A DNA stretch of 64,000 bases from Chinchilla lanigera (Eukaryota; Chordata; Mammalia; Rodentia; Chinchillidae). How positions within the stretch are numbered: position 1 is the first letter of the stretch; each line of letters begins with the position of its first letter. Where the stretch lies: NCBI RefSeq assembly GCF_000276665.1, contig NW_004955476.1, positions 8,662,898 through 8,726,897 on the forward strand. Reading direction: 5' to 3'. Made by a program: the position numbers and the translations under genes. The notes beneath the pieces are model-generated. The model was not told the origin of the DNA, did not search any database, and worked only from the letters and a program-made list of their open reading frames with translations. Of the stretch, positions 1 through 12,439 are shown one piece after another.

Positions 1-612
1 TTCTGTCTCTGGGAATGTAGTAATGTCGTTTTGACAGAAGTATATTTTCACATCTTAATAGATCTGAAAACCTGCTTAGAGAGTAGAGTAGAGGTGTGGG
101 AGCCATGCAATCCTAAATTTCCCAATTTAAAAAAAAGCCTAAAACCCTGTGAGCTGAGCCATCTGTGGACAATTTGACAGACAGATATAAGCGGAAGGGT
201 GGGAGACAGAAAGGTTCTCTTGATATTTCACTCCTTGTGCTAACAACAGATTGCTAGAGTTACTGCTTTCAAATCCTGCAAATATTGAAGCTATTGCAAG
301 CCCATACAAGTGATGGGTTTTATAATAGCTCACAACTACAAGTTAAATAGTAAGAAATAAACCTTGCTTAACAAAGAGCAATGTTTATTTGGTGGAAAAA
401 TACATTGGAATACTAACTTGTATTGCACCCTCACTGCTGTACAGAACTCACACCTCTTCGCCTAAAGTAAGTACCAGCGTTTTCGTCTTGCTTTTTTTCC
501 AGAAAAAAAAAAAATGCAGAATATCCAAAAGATCAGATCCTATGGAACATTTGTTTTAAAACATCTGGGCATAAGAGAATATGGAATTGGGTTATCTAAG
601 AAGAAAAGAGAA
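1..612. other. no gene recognised
   Basis: AT-rich sequence with two A-runs (near 130 and 510). I see no repeat family or exon here. Confidence 0.5.
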
Positions 613-765
613 GCCATTCGTGGTGGCACACACCTGCAATAGCAGCATTCAAGAAGCTGAGGCAGGAGGATTGAGGATTTGAGGGCTAGCTGCTCTGCAT
701 CATGAGTTCTAGGCCAATCTGGACTCCACAGCAAGATCCTATCTCAAAAAAGAAGAGGAAAAGGA
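613..765 (+). mobile_element. B1-type SINE
   Basis: Head 'gccattcgtggtggcacaca', then 'agctgaggcaggaggattga' and 'gcaagatcctatctcaaaaa'. Purine-rich flanks (aagaagaaaagaga and aagaagaggaaaag) may be a degraded target duplication. Confidence 0.85.
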
Positions 766-1048
766 GAGGGACCGCAAGGTGGGCATTTGGAGGAGAGAGT
801 TTTTCTGGAGATTGGGAGGGTAGGAGTCTGGGGAGTTCATAGGGAATGGGAGTGCTTTACTGGCCCCGTCTTCTACAACAGGGGACGCTGCAGATCACAG
901 GGGAAATGACAGCAGGGTGACTCCTAGGAGCTGGCCAGCGAGAGACTGCAGCCCCTGGCCACAGCACAGATGTACGCACTCTTTGATGGGGGCGGGAAAA
1001 GCATATGTTTATAGCCCACTTGGGGGATTGCATAATAAGACCCTGGAA

Positions 1049-1112
1049 GTGCGTGCGTGTGTATGTATGTGTGCGTGCATGTGCATGTATGTGTGTGTGC
1101 GTATGTGTGAGT
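1049..1112 (+). repeat. impure TG/CG/TA dinucleotide tract
   Basis: Alternating purine-pyrimidine sequence (gtgcgtgcgtgtgtatgtat...) of about 64 bases, with several GTGC and GTAT interruptions. Confidence 0.9.
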
Positions 1113-1134
1113 TCTGGCTTCTCTCCCTCTTCTT

Positions 1135-1325
1135 ATAAAGCCACCAACATCAAATCATGAGTCTGATGACATTATCTAACCTAGCCACACCCCAAGGGCT
1201 CCATTTCTAAACATCATGCTCAGATCATACTTCACCCATTTACTGTCTCCCAACAGGGACTAAATTTCGATACATAGACCCCAGGGACAGCACAAACCAT
1301 ATCCAAGCCACAGCACCATGTGAGA
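1135..1325 (-). mobile_element. MLT1-like LTR fragment, reversed
   Basis: 'taaagccaccaacatcaaat', 'gacattatctaacctagcca', 'ctaaatttcgatacatagac' and 'gcacaaaccatatccaagcc' keep the order of the reverse MLT1/MST 5' half. A TG-rich microsatellite borders it on the left. Confidence 0.55.
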
Positions 1326-1569
1326 GTGAGGACCAGCATGTGCTGGTGACCAGGAGGCTATTCTGCAAACATTCTTCAAATGTGATTCTGACCTGAACCT
1401 GAAATCCTCATAAGAACATGAACATGTCTTTACTGTTTTAACAGGTTGGAGGAAGTTCTAAGTAACTGATCTTATTTTTAAAAAAAAAAAGAGATTGTAC
1501 TTCTTGCTCTGTGTCATAGGTATAGCTCACAGCCAAACGTTAACTCCTGTAAGCCTCGTTACCACTCTG

Positions 1570-1720
1570 TGGCCTAGAAATTATGAAACGCACTTGGCAG
1601 GTGGAGAAAGTAAGGCACAGAGAAACCGAGTTTTACTTAACAGTCCCAGCTCTGAGAAGTAGCAGAGCTGAGATTTGGACCCAACAACCAGACCAGGCTC
1701 TCAGATACACTATTCTGTCC
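1570..1720 (-). mobile_element. MIR, reversed
   Basis: 'ggtggagaaagtaaggcaca', 'gagaaaccgagttttactta', 'agcagagctgagatttggac' is the reverse of the MIR core. Confidence 0.75.
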
Positions 1721-2164
1721 ATCCCCTCACATGGTCATCAGGCCATGGGACTCTTAAAAAAGTTCTGAGCCACAAGTATTTACCGTGCACATATTTTATG
1801 TGCCCTCAGCCACTTGAGAGCTAGCATGCTTCTTCTTTGTGTGTCTCACCGTGCCCGAGTCTGACTCCAGGAAAACAAATCACTCACATGGATACATAAA
1901 ACTGAAATCCGTTCACAAAGCAGATCTGCATATATGTGTGTGCAGGGAGACACTTATAACGTGTCAAACTTAGATATATGACCAGGGTTGATCGAATTAA
2001 ATGCGAGTATCTTTATTAAATCCTCAAACTGTGATAATGGCATATTGCAATACATTCCTGCTAGAGATGTATTGACATTTTTCATTATCTGTTTTCTTCT
2101 GAACATCAGAGTGTGTAATAAAAATGGTAATTAGATGCATTCTTAAAATGCAGCTAATAAGCTG

Positions 2165-2640
2165 CCTCTGCACGTCACCCTGAGTGGTATTTCAGAGCTC
2201 TTCGGGGCAGGGGCCGCGGAAGACACGTAAAGAGCAGGTCACAGCGGCGCGGCGCGAGCTGTTGTGCACATCAGCGCCCGCTTCGGACCTGAGGGACCTG
2301 AGCTGCCCCTGGCTGCAGGGCTCCCTGCTGCCCATCCGGGCCCGGCCATGGCCAGAGTGACTCTCTCTGGGCATGCAGAGCGCAGGCAAACTTCAAAATG
2401 AAAAAGAAGGAGGCTTTGGTGATGCCTTGTGGGGAAGCTGTGATGAGAAGGGGGCACTCTATATCCTTGGTCGGGGGGCACATTTCGCTTTCTCTGATTG
2501 GTGCTACATTGGAAACAGAGATTAAAAAAAAAAAAAAAACAACTGGGGAGCTGTCAATTGTTAGCCAAGCCTGGCTATTTAGTGCTGCTCATTGTAGGAA
2601 TTACTGCTCTGCTTCCTGGGATGGTTGCTAGGGACCACGG
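2165..2640. promoter_or_regulatory. CpG-rich block with inverted CCAAT box
   Basis: 2,190-2,350 is GC-rich with many CpG ('gcggcgcggcgcgagc', 'gcgcccgcttcgg'), in contrast with AT-rich surroundings. TGATTGGT at 2,495-2,502 is a good NF-Y site on the minus strand. 'ggttgctagggaccac' near 2,622 resembles one half of an RFX X-box. Just upstream, 'ggtaattagatgcattctta' and 'gcagctaataagctgcc' are homeobox-like and palindromic. No transcript can be defined, so this is a candidate promoter or enhancer. Confidence 0.4.
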
Positions 2641-2967
2641 TGGCCGAATTCTTAGAAGCCTGACTTACAAATCATAGACTGTTTACTGCAGATAACGGGG
2701 CAGTTTCCTGGGCTGGGTGTTTATGTGTCTTGTCGTTGTCCCTTTGGATGCTTTGTCTGTGACTACAGATAGAAAACTGAGAAACCATGGGATGTGAGCG
2801 CTCTAACCGGTCTGAGCTCCTATAGAGGGTTTCCAGCAGTTAGTGAAGAGTTCTCCACTGTCATATGTAATATCTGTGCTCTTAGACATGCATGTATGTG
2901 TTCAATGTATGCATTATGATAGGCAATATTTAATTATATCTCATTCGTCTGAGCTATTCCAGGAAGA

Positions 2968-2971
<4 letters not shown>

Positions 2972-3007
<36 letters not shown>

Positions 3008-3010
3008 GTG
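2972..3010 (+). repeat. (TG)n microsatellite
   Basis: About 17 perfect TG units, then gttgtg. It borders a composite SINE. Confidence 0.95.
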
Positions 3011-3115
3011 CACTGGGGATTAAATCCTGAGCCTCAGTACTGAGATACATTTCTAACCCTTTTTAGTTTTTAATTTTTTCTTTTGAGACAAGGTGTCCCT
3101 AAGTTGCCCAGGAAA
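3010..3115 (-). mobile_element. composite ID/B1 SINE fragment (B4-like)
   Basis: The plus strand has ID-like wording in reverse ('tgcactggggattaaatcct', 'cagtactgagatacatttct'). It is followed by the reverse of a B1 end ('ttttgagacaaggtgtccct', 'aagttgccca'). On the minus strand the order is 7SL part then tRNA part. A (TG)n tract precedes it. Confidence 0.65.
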
Positions 3116-3775
3116 AACTGCAATCTGACATACATAACAGCATGATATTCAGTACAGTACTGACTAAACTTCATTTTATTCCTTTCTAAAATGTGAACAA
3201 TAATAATAAATAATACAAATAATTACATCTTAAGTATAAGAAAAGCTCACCTAGAAGAACAAATCAAACATTTTAACCCAAAGAATATTATACTCATAAG
3301 AACTTTTTTAGATATTAAATTTGTTGTACATGATTTCGTTTTCAGTCTCTAATTTGAATAGCCAAATTGCCATATAAAAGCATTAGTAGTCTCTTCTTGG
3401 TACTTTCGCTATGTTTACCTTACTTTAGTTTATAATGAATCTGAGTTAATCATAATGAGACTATTCCTATTTCTGACTTAAAAGCACAAATAAAATAGCT
3501 TTGATTCTTAACAAAGCTGGGTGCTAGTCACCCACATAGATAGTTTTTCTTCAGAATGACTGGCTTCCTCTATGTTATTTCACTGGGAATATCATTTCAA
3601 ACCTGGAATACAACTCATTAAATTTCTTCCTGTATTTATTTGAATAACAAAGCTCCGCTCCAGTTAATTTATCTCCCAGATTTTTATGCAGCCTCAGAAA
3701 CATAAAAAAGTTGAATAGTTATAAATACCTTATGTACTTGTGATAAACTATGACCTAACCCATCAGAAAGTCAGG
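3116..3775. other. no gene recognised, AT-rich
   Basis: Strongly AT-rich with no SINE, LINE or LTR wording that I can place. Confidence 0.5.
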
Positions 3776-3905
3776 AAGGTCTAGTGGCTAATACATGAGC
3801 AGATCTGAATTCTGACTGTGCTCTTCACTCTGTGGTATGACCTTGAGGCTGTTATCCACGTAACTGATTTAGTCTCAGTTTTTTAAATCTCTAAAATGGA
3901 GGATA
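3776..3905 (+). mobile_element. MIR
   Basis: 'ggtctagtggctaatacatg', 'gatctgaattctgactgtgc', 'ggtatgaccttgaggctgtt', 'aaaatggaggataataatag' is the forward MIR order. Confidence 0.85.
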
Positions 3906-5850
3906 ATAATAGCCTTTGCTTGGCTAATGTCATTAGGGGTGTCTAGTCTAAGTAACAAAAGCTATACCGTGTCCTCGGTAATTACATGATGTAGTTGCTC
4001 TGAGAAAAAGGTTACTGCGTCTCCCCCATCAATTAAGACCATCAGTCACACTTGATTAAGTCAGCCCATTTCCACGCGCTCAGCAGCTGGGCTGCTCGCG
4101 AGGGAAGCACCGTTCCAAGGGGATGTGCTTCACTGCAACAGGAGAGCTACTCAGTCCATGACCTCTGGGTACCTGAGCACACTAATATTCAGTCAAATTC
4201 TGCTGCTACCCAGGGGAGGCCCAGGCTCTGCAATCCAAGAACCTCATTGCTTTTTACTAATATTACTTCTAAACCTAGAATTCTTTGTTTTAAACATGAC
4301 TGCATCTGATAAGAGTTATTTTACTTCCTATATTATCTGATTCTCTATTCCAAACGTGCAATGAACACGTAATACCTTTATGCATTAAAATTACATTAAA
4401 GAAAAAAAGAGAAAATGCCATCACATCGAGCTGTGTGACGCCAGTCCCTTAGATCAAGATGGCTGCTCTGCAAAACAGAGCCTTGTACCGTGACAGACCA
4501 CTTTATCCTGAAATAGGAAAGGGGAAGAAAACTGATCTTAAGAATGACCTTAAGAATCAGAGTTCTAAAGTGGGGCTTGGGCCAAAATTATCCATGAAGC
4601 AAAATACCGCACACACCCCAAATCATTTCATTTTTCTATATCATAAGTTAATGCAAGTATTCCCCGTTCCTCCTACTGTCTCCCTTGTGGACACTTGTAA
4701 GGAGCATATTAGAAAATCCCTCCTTTTTACTCATTAACCAAGGAAAACTCCTTCTCCGTGTGTCTGTGCTCCTTCCCGGATGCTGGCTTAGTTCCAGCCC
4801 GGGTTCAGTGTGGTAAGGGTTGGCTGACATCAATGCTGTAGGCGGTCATTCCATTCAAAACAGCCCCTCCTTGTAGAGGCTTCACTCTCTTCTGTCCACC
4901 TCCCCCTCACAGGTGACTGGGACAGAAGTCAGTTTCCTCTTCTGGGGCTTGAGTTCAAGTCACAGACAGCACAGCATTTGCTCGTGTGACTAGAACTGAG
5001 GCAATGTCAGCTACAAGTCAGTGAGTCCCTGAAGCCAACCCCTTCCCTTCCAAGATCTGTCCATCACTTTCTGTGTCTTTGTCCTCGTGTCCACACCTCC
5101 CTCTTCATGACTCAAAGTAGGTAGCCTTACTCATCTGTGCTACAGTTCTTCCATTTTCTCTTTGCTTGGCTTGGTCCCTGCTTCCTTGGTATTGTAATTT
5201 TAACATGTACTTTTCTCTATCAGGTGAATTCCCTAACAGGATGATTTGGGAAAACATTTCTCACAATACTCTTAAAATTCATCCCCCTTCCATGATCGGT
5301 TTCCTGGGACTGAATTGGGAAATGTCGTTTGATTCTCTAAGAATTCTGGTAGATGTGCTCTCAGTCCAGGAAGGTCTTTAGATGGTCACAGGAGGTCACT
5401 TTTCCTCAGGAGTGTTGATTTCCCCAGCAGGAATCGGGTTAGGACCAGCGCATAATTGCAGCCCTCAATACCCTGACTTCCCCCAATGTACTCCTATCTT
5501 AGAATTCCCAAAGGAGCACGTGGCTGTGTGCACAAGGACCCTGACTATGCGTGAGAACAATTCCACCTGTTCCACTTAGCGAGCGGTCAACCAGGATGGA
5601 CTCGTCGAAGCCTGTCTTCTCTCTGTCATCCGCCCAGGTCCTACTAGGCAGATCACGTCTGTCTGCAAACAAGATGCCTCGGTAGCAGCTTCCTTGCTGG
5701 AATCACTTTCTGCTGCTGAACTCAAGATTTTCCACCTTAAAATTAAGTTTGGGTTAACTGTTCTCTAGGGATGCTCTCCATTTCATAATTCCAAGAATTT
5801 CTTCCTACAGAGGGGCAGTCAAGGGAAATAACTTAGATACTGCAGTTCTA
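3906..5850. other. no gene recognised
   Basis: Mixed sequence. Only frames under 100 codons occur, without domains. A faint MIR-like string lies at about 4,930-5,000 ('cttgagttcaagtcacagac'). Confidence 0.45.
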
Positions 5851-5873
5851 AGAAACATATGGAAAAAAATTAA

Positions 5874-6039
5874 GTTAGGTGTGGTGGTACATAGCTATAA
5901 TTCCAGTACATGGAAGGCTGAGGCAGGAGGATGGCCATGAATCTGAGGCCAGCATGAGCTACATAGTGAGTTCAAGACCAGACTGAACTACATAGTGAGA
6001 CCGTGTCTCAAAAATCCAAAACAGAACAAAAATAACCCC
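5874..6039 (+). mobile_element. B1-type SINE with target duplication
   Basis: Head 'gttaggtgtggtggtacata', B-box region 'catgagctacatagtgag', repeated closing unit 'tgaactacatagtgagaccg', A-rich tail. Flanks AGAAACATATGGAAAA (5,851-5,866) and AGAAATATAGGGAAAA (6,040-6,055) match at 14 of 16 positions. Confidence 0.92.
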
Positions 6040-6134
6040 AGAAATATAGGGAAAATATAAATCATACCATGTTAATGAATATATATATATAAAATTTTTA
6101 GGTCATAAACTAGAAAATGAGTTTTATTTAGTGA

Positions 6135-6310
6135 AAGTAGTAGCACAGTGTGGATGAAAAGTTTTAGTCGTACAGATCTGAGTTTGAAATCCAGATCAGT
6201 TGCTTACTTTCTCTGCAAAATAAGGCATATTATTTCACCTCTGTCGCTTTATACATCTGTAAAATAAGACAAATGGTGCTCTCCATGAGCTAACATTTAT
6301 AAAGCCCTTA
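6135..6310 (+). mobile_element. MIR
   Basis: 'tagcacagtgtggatgaaaa', 'gatctgagtttgaaatccag', 'ctctgtcgctttatacatct', 'gtaaaataagacaaatggtg' runs through most of the MIR length. Confidence 0.8.
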
Positions 6311-7311
6311 GAATATGAACACAACTTATAATTATTACAATAATATAAATATTTCATAGAGCTTATAAATACCCAAATAATAGAACATTTCTTCTAAGAC
6401 CCCAGCAGGACAGAGCTGTACAAGGGCTTGCATCACATCCTCTAGAAGGACCAGGAGAGGTCATATCACCGATGGAGAAAGAGCACTTACAATATTCAGG
6501 AGAAGGAAGTGAAGGCACTGGAAAGTCAAAAAGAAAATAATACAGTTTCTTTTTTTTTCTCAGTTTGCATAAGCAGCATCCTTTCCAAATGAAAGTGAAA
6601 GTCAGCAATTCAATATGCACTTTTGATTTCTAGTGACCTCATGGCAGAAATAGTGTTCTTTGTTCATGAGGAAAATAAATGTTCATCCTGGAAGGATCAT
6701 GTTCATCTCTCTAGATCAGTTTTCTATGAACTCCTTGTGGATTCAGATAAAACAGTATTTTAATGGTGAGATATACCTTAAAGATTTTATTTCCGTGATA
6801 ATTCTTTTGACCCGGTTAGAAGCAAAATACTCACATTTTTAAAATTACTTTAAAAGATCATTGTGTACTTGGATAGGTCTCTTTTCACTGGGATCCTCAG
6901 AGTAAGACAGAGACCACTCCCGATCTCTGAAACAGAAGGAATCAGTGTCAGGAACTGGTTATTACAGATGAAAGGGCTTGAAACTCAGCTAGGTGGTAGC
7001 AAGTCCATCCACAGATTAGAAGGACAGAAAGCCATTGCCAAGCTAGGGTGGAAGGACCATTAGGACTAGGTGGACCCCAAGAGGCCCACCCAAACCAGAC
7101 ACAGAGCTGTCAGGGAGGTAAAGCCCCAGGAGAGATTTCGTTGCTGCAAGAGATACCACTGGAAATTGAAGAAGGAGGGCGAGAGGCTCGCTGCATTCAT
7201 TCTCCAATCTGTTCGCAGATTCATACCAGCCAAATCTATAACTCTAAAAACACACAGCTCTTTGAAGAAAATAGACAGCTATATAGCAAAAGGGCTAGCA
7301 TGATCACTCAT
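6311..7311. other. no gene recognised
   Basis: Unassigned sequence between a MIR and the ERVL-type LTR. Short frames at 6,863-7,329 show no domain. Confidence 0.45.
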
Positions 7312-7830
7312 TGTGAGGTGTCAACTTGATTTGGGTAGACACCTAACAGATTAGTAAACCTTGGGTGTGTCTATGGATGATTGACAGCTAGGTCCACAAC
7401 TGAGGAGGAAAGAACTGCCCCAGATGTGGATGGCACCAACCAATAGGCATGTAGCCTGGATGGAATAAAAAGGGAAAGAAGAAGGAAGTCTCCTCCTGTT
7501 CTCTTATGGGTTTTCACCACAGCCTTTGGATGTTCTCTCTAGTTCCTTCAGCCTTCCCATCCAGACCCTCTGGCTTTCCAACACAGACTCACAAAGGACT
7601 CTACAGTGAGCTCCAGAACTTTGACCTTTGGATCCTCCTGCTCTGCAGAGCTCAGAGGACCACTCTATATCCTTCCACCTCTGATCTAGCAGTGGCCACT
7701 GGGGCTCTTCTGCTTCTGAACCTGCAAGCCCACCTGGCCATTCTTCTGTATAATCACAGTTGCATACAGTATATATATATGATAGCATATTATATTAAAT
7801 CCGTTCCACTGGTGAACCCTAACTAACACA
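7312..7830 (+). mobile_element. ERVL-type LTR-like repeat
   Basis: Starts 'tgtgaggtgtcaacttgatt', then 'gggtgtgtctatggatgatt', 'gatggcaccaaccaatagg', 'ctggatggaataaaaaggg', and ends 'tgaaccctaactaacaca'. This is the standard order of ERVL-class LTRs, and the termini fit TG...CA. Flanking 5-mers (CTCAT, GCTGG) do not match, so no target duplication can be claimed. Confidence 0.7.
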
Positions 7831-8300
7831 GCTGGGATGAGATCTGAGGGCAAAAAGGGCATTAGTCTCTCATCCCAGATTAAGCAGAACTTGTGTGTTC
7901 CCAGAGAACGTGGACTGCACCTGATTTCTGAGTGTACACCTACCACTAACTCAAGACCACATGTGAGGCTGCCCTTCATGCACTGTCTGTGTGAATCAGT
8001 AAACAAGCTGGTTATACTGTCCACCACATGTGGTCTGATCATAGCTTTTCAACCACTTCCCACTCTACAGCCCTTGGCCACCAAGCCTCACGGCAACAAT
8101 GGGTCTCATCTCTCATCTCCCTCCCGAGGTACTGTGGTGCAAAACCTCTGGGCCACAGCTGCATGGAGGCTGCGACTGGCACATGAATTTGTCCCTTCCT
8201 CACCATTTGTGGATGATCCTGAAGTGCTGTTGTGTGTAATCCCTCAAGCAAAACCATCTCATGATGTCAGAAACTCAGGTGCCCTGGATAGCAAATAGTG
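7831..8300 (+). other. unassigned 153-codon open frame region
   Basis: A plus-strand frame is open at 7,837-8,298 right after the ERVL-type LTR. Its translation shows no domain, signal peptide or low-complexity bias that I recognise. Codon 1 is an ordinary ATG without notable context. It is most likely a chance frame. Confidence 0.2.
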
Positions 8301-8464
8301 GTGCCCTTGGTAACAAACACTCCTAGCTGTGTCCCTCTTTTCTTGTCTCTTTCTCTCTTCTGCTTCTGAGGATAGTTTCCCCAGTAAGTCACGGTACATG
8401 AACTTTGCCTCCATTTGTTTCCTGGGGGAGCCCAGGCTGAGACCCTGGAAAAATGATGAGAAGG

Positions 8465-8660
8465 TACAGAGTTAAAAGTCAAGAGTTGACTCTTGAACCA
8501 GCTCTGTGACCTTCAGATGTCCTTCAGTCCCTTAGGCCCCAAATTTTATTTATTTACTCAGGCACCCTTACTGTGCACCCAGAGCCAAGCATGGTGATAG
8601 ACACTAAGCTATACGTTTGAAAAGAAAGTGGTCTCAGTTCTCAAGGACTTTATATATGAA
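8465..8660 (+). repeat. MIR piece then old dispersed repeat
   Basis: 8,465-8,545 has 'ttgaaccagctctgtgacct' (MIR). 8,546-8,660 has 'gcacccttactgtgcaccc', 'atggtgatagacactaagct' and 'gtctcagttctcaaggactt', the old mammalian repeat describable as 'tactgtgtgccaggcac...ctcaaggagctt'. Confidence 0.5.
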
Positions 8661-8849
8661 AGAATGACAGAGGTGGAGATGAATAATGATATCCTCATCT
8701 GCAAAGTAAGACTGTCCTCTATGTATCAGCATGTCAGTGATTAAGAATTCAGAAAAGGAATATTTCATAAATGTTTCAAATCGTTAACCTCAGAGATAGG
8801 AAATCATTCTGAAACATGTCATATGTGTCATATACAGAAGTTTTAGCTA

Positions 8850-9015
8850 GAAATTGAATAACTGTGTCTTACATATATTTTCCTATACCATTTAAAAGTG
8901 AGATAGTTCATATAATCAGAGTATGTTCTACATTTGTGAAAATACCACAATGATACATGATAGTCTGTATAATTGATATGCACTAATAAAAATGTACAAA
9001 TAAAAATGAGAAAGT
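8850..9015 (+). mobile_element. possible LINE-1 3' end
   Basis: 'tgaaaataccacaatgatac' followed by 'gatatgcactaataaaaatg' resembles 3' ends of rodent LINE-1 copies. No LINE-1 coding wording is visible before it, so this is a tentative call. Confidence 0.3.
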
Positions 9016-9734
9016 TCTAAATTATATCTAAAACAACTACCCTCAGTAATTTATCCTGCATCATCAAGGGTGTATGCAAAAACACAGACTTCTTTGTGCA
9101 AAGAAAATCATTGCATAAATAAAAGATAATGGAAATAACATAAATGTTCGACATATGCAAACTAAATTGTTAACGTACTTGTGATAGGATATTAATTAAT
9201 CTCGAAATTTAACATAAATGTTTCTGACATAAAAAGAATGTTGGAGAAATTTTAAATGGAAAAAGTTCACATTTTTAAACCAATAGATAGAATAGTACAT
9301 CGGTAAAACTTTACATAAGTGTACATAAATACAGAAGAATATGTTAACATTAGTTGTCTGGGAATGGTAGTTTATCCTACATTACATTTTCCCACTATTT
9401 AAAATTTATTTTTGAGCATAAAGACCTAGAAAAATTTAAATGAGGAAGCTGAAGTGATGTAGCAGTCAGTTTACTCCTCAAGCACTGCTATAAAGGAGTG
9501 ACACGTTATTTACTACACCACATACTTTATTCTGTTAATTTACCTTAAAATATCAGTGATATTTGATATTAGAAGAAAACCAAATTAAAAAACAAAAGCA
9601 AAATTCCCCTTTGTATTTTTTCATGTTAAACTTCCATTTTTATGGGGGATGTTCACTGCTTAACGATTTGACATTAAGTTGGGATTCACCCTAAACAGTA
9701 AGTTTACCTGGAGTAGAACTTGGAAGCAAACTAA
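9016..9734. other. no gene recognised, AT-rich
   Basis: AT-rich stretch after the possible LINE-1 end. It may be diverged LINE sequence, but I cannot place it. Confidence 0.45.
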
Positions 9735-9895
9735 TACAGTTTCAGAGAACACATCTTGGAATCATTGAGTCCTGCTTTCAAATCCTAGTGTTTCATCTAC
9801 TAGCTGTGTGAAATTCACAAGTTGTATCTCCATTTTTCTAACAAAAAAATGGAAATAGTAGAACCTGGTAAGCATTTATGAAGCTAAGGCAGGAT
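9735..9895 (+). mobile_element. MIR
   Basis: 'aatcattgagtcctgctttc', 'aaatcctagtgtttcatcta', 'ctagctgtgtgaaattcaca' and 'aaaaatggaaatagtagaac' follow MIR order. Confidence 0.8.
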
Positions 9896-12439
9896 GGTGT
9901 CTGGAAAGGCCAGGCTCAGGACCTGGGTGGAGAGATTCTGCGTTCTCCTTCCCACCACCACAGTCTACAGAGAAAGAGCTGGAGGTAAAAGGAAGAGGAA
10001 CCATGTGCAGGAATCATCCTACTTTTCTAGAATGTTAGCCCTTTGTACCATTTTAAAATATGGAGGAATAAGAGATTTTTTTTTTTAAAGAAGGAGCTAA
10101 AATAGAAGCAGGTTAAAATGTCTTTATACTCACAGATATTATAATTAACGCAAATTTATTTCTAAGTGGTTCCAATTTAAAACAAATCTTTGTTTCACTT
10201 TTTACAAGTTGGAGCAGATTGTTCATACTTTTTGTTTAAGGAGGTCATGCTATCTTTAATAAGGACCATTTGGCTATGATGTACCTTTTGTGTCAGGAAA
10301 TTCATTTTCAGAATTTTTAATACATTTGCTAAAACAGGCAGTTAAACTACCCTCCATCCACTGAGATGCATCAAATTCTACCAGAAGGAGCCTCCTCACT
10401 GTAAAAGCTAAATCTCTTTCCCATCATGTTCATACTATTAAGCTATATAGAATATTTCTTTAAAAGAAAAAAGAAAGCTGTTTTTCAATAAGGGTTCACA
10501 ATGCCCCAGAGAAATGGAGTAGTTCTATCGTAATTTCTTATGCAAATTGGCCATTTACCCAGAGAAAAACAAGCAATTGGGTGAGCACCAGAACAGATAT
10601 CTATATGCACGCCACGCAGCTAACCCAAGTCTGAGTCTTGGCGAATCTTGAAGAGTAGTTTCCTCTCAATACGGCCAGCGTGACTCTAGTCTTGGTTTCC
10701 TGTTTTACTGCCTCATTTTCAGTTGATTCTTTTCTTAAAAAAACAAATCAGCTCTTCCCCCTGACTTAGAACCATATTCGTAGGGGAATTTTAAACTCTG
10801 GCAGGAGGTGCAATGTCCAGAGAGCTGGGGAGAGAGGTAGGGACCAGGAGTCACAATGGGGGCTAAGCAAAAGAAAGATTGTGCCCATCTTGAGCTGGCC
10901 ACCCCATTCCTTCCCAGAAACGTGACATCTAATGAGTAATGTGGCCTGATGTCTGTCTCTGAAGCAGACAAAGGGGATAGAAACTGGGCCAGCAAACAAC
11001 ACCACCACACGGATGGGTGTCCAGGGCCAGTCTTGTAACTCATTACCGCCCCAGGGTGAGAGAACAGAAGTGGATATGCTACTGCGGCCCCGTCCCTTAG
11101 GATACTGGCTGCATTTTCTTCACATTTGAGAAAATCATATATGTTTGATGCAAATTTCCTACTGACTTGTGTAAGTACTGTTTTTCTTGTGGAAGGGTTA
11201 TTGTGAGATAACCAAGTTCCTAAGCATCAATCCTGTCTCTAGTCTCAATCAGAAGTTTTGAAGGGCCGTAAGAAAGAAATTCAACGTTAGACTTCTGTCA
11301 GACCAAGGGGAATGGAAGGAAAGCTCTCAGGGAGGTAGAGGCTCTCACGTCTCTGGAATTCCAGCAGTTTCATATTTTTTGACCTGGAGGAAAGGAAAAG
11401 CAAATAAGAGAGGATAGAAAAAGTGGCAGGACCAGCTCCGGGACACAACTATGTATCACACAAAGCAAAGAGGGAGCGATGGAGGCTTGAGGGGCAGGGT
11501 GTGGGGAGCAAGGACGTGGACTGGGATCCAAAGGAGACAGAAGCTCCCCACCACACCCCGAGAGGCAGGCAAAGCCCTCCAGTTTCACAAGTCACAGGAT
11601 CGAGTGAGTTTTCAACAGGGCTGTGGACAGGGTCCACTCTGGCCACACATGGGACACAGATGAGGCAGGGCAGGCAGGGGCAGCTTGAAAACTAGAAACA
11701 CAGCCACCCTTGTCTGCCTGCAGGCAGGGCACCTTTGTCAGATGAGTGGCGAAGTGCACTGTGGGGGGTGACATGAGGAGCTGGGTCTCCCTGTCCTGCA
11801 GAAGAAGCTCGAGGGAACAGGATGGTGTGCACCTGTGTCTTCACGAAACACCAGCTGCAGTCCTGCTCAGCCGTCCCGAACCCACTCCGCACACACTTCT
11901 GTGCTCTGTGCAAAAGCTGCCGAGGTGCTCTCGCCCTTGTTCCTTATCCTCCACTTCCTGTTTCACCCCTCTGGCTCCTGATGCCACCGGGAGCTCCATC
12001 CTTTGGAGAACTCTGGCCCCGCCTGGTACAACTGTCAAACAGTCTCCACCCTGCAGCTCCACACGTCTGAGACCTCAGCATGGCTCTGGGCTCAGGCACG
12101 GGATGGACTCGGTCCCTTCAACCACGCCTGCCTTCCTATATGCCCCTCTGCAAGGAGAACTGGGCAGTGGGTCATCTTGATGATGTCCTCCAAGAGCCTG
12201 CGCTGTAAATTCTTCAATCAGAACAGCCCAGATCAATTCCCACACCCTATTAATTGGGGCTAAGGCAGCCACCTAGACATCTCTTAAATCCACTCTGTGT
12301 TCTCCATCACATAGTCCAGGCCCCATAAGATCTTATCTTTATTTGTGCAGCAGCCTCAGGTCTCTTCTCCCCTCCTCTGGTTTTGCACAGCACTTGCACA
12401 AATCTATTTTATGCAATACGATGAGATAATATTCCCGAA
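9896..12439. other. no gene recognised
   Basis: The left part is AT-rich with a T(11) run near 10,076. From about 11,280 GC rises, and overlapping short frames appear on both strands, which suggests composition rather than coding. Confidence 0.45.

Noticed and set aside
7312..7830. Target-site duplication for the ERVL-type LTR
   Set aside because: The 5-mers at the proposed ends are CTCAT and GCTGG, which do not match.
8024..8033. CCACATGTGG palindrome as a regulatory site
   Set aside because: A perfect 10-base palindrome of E-box/RUNX type is expected by chance at this scale, and there is no other regulatory context.
7837..8298. 153-codon open frame as a gene
   Set aside because: No domain and no similarity I recognise. 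It sits between an LTR and old repeats and is most likely a chance frame.
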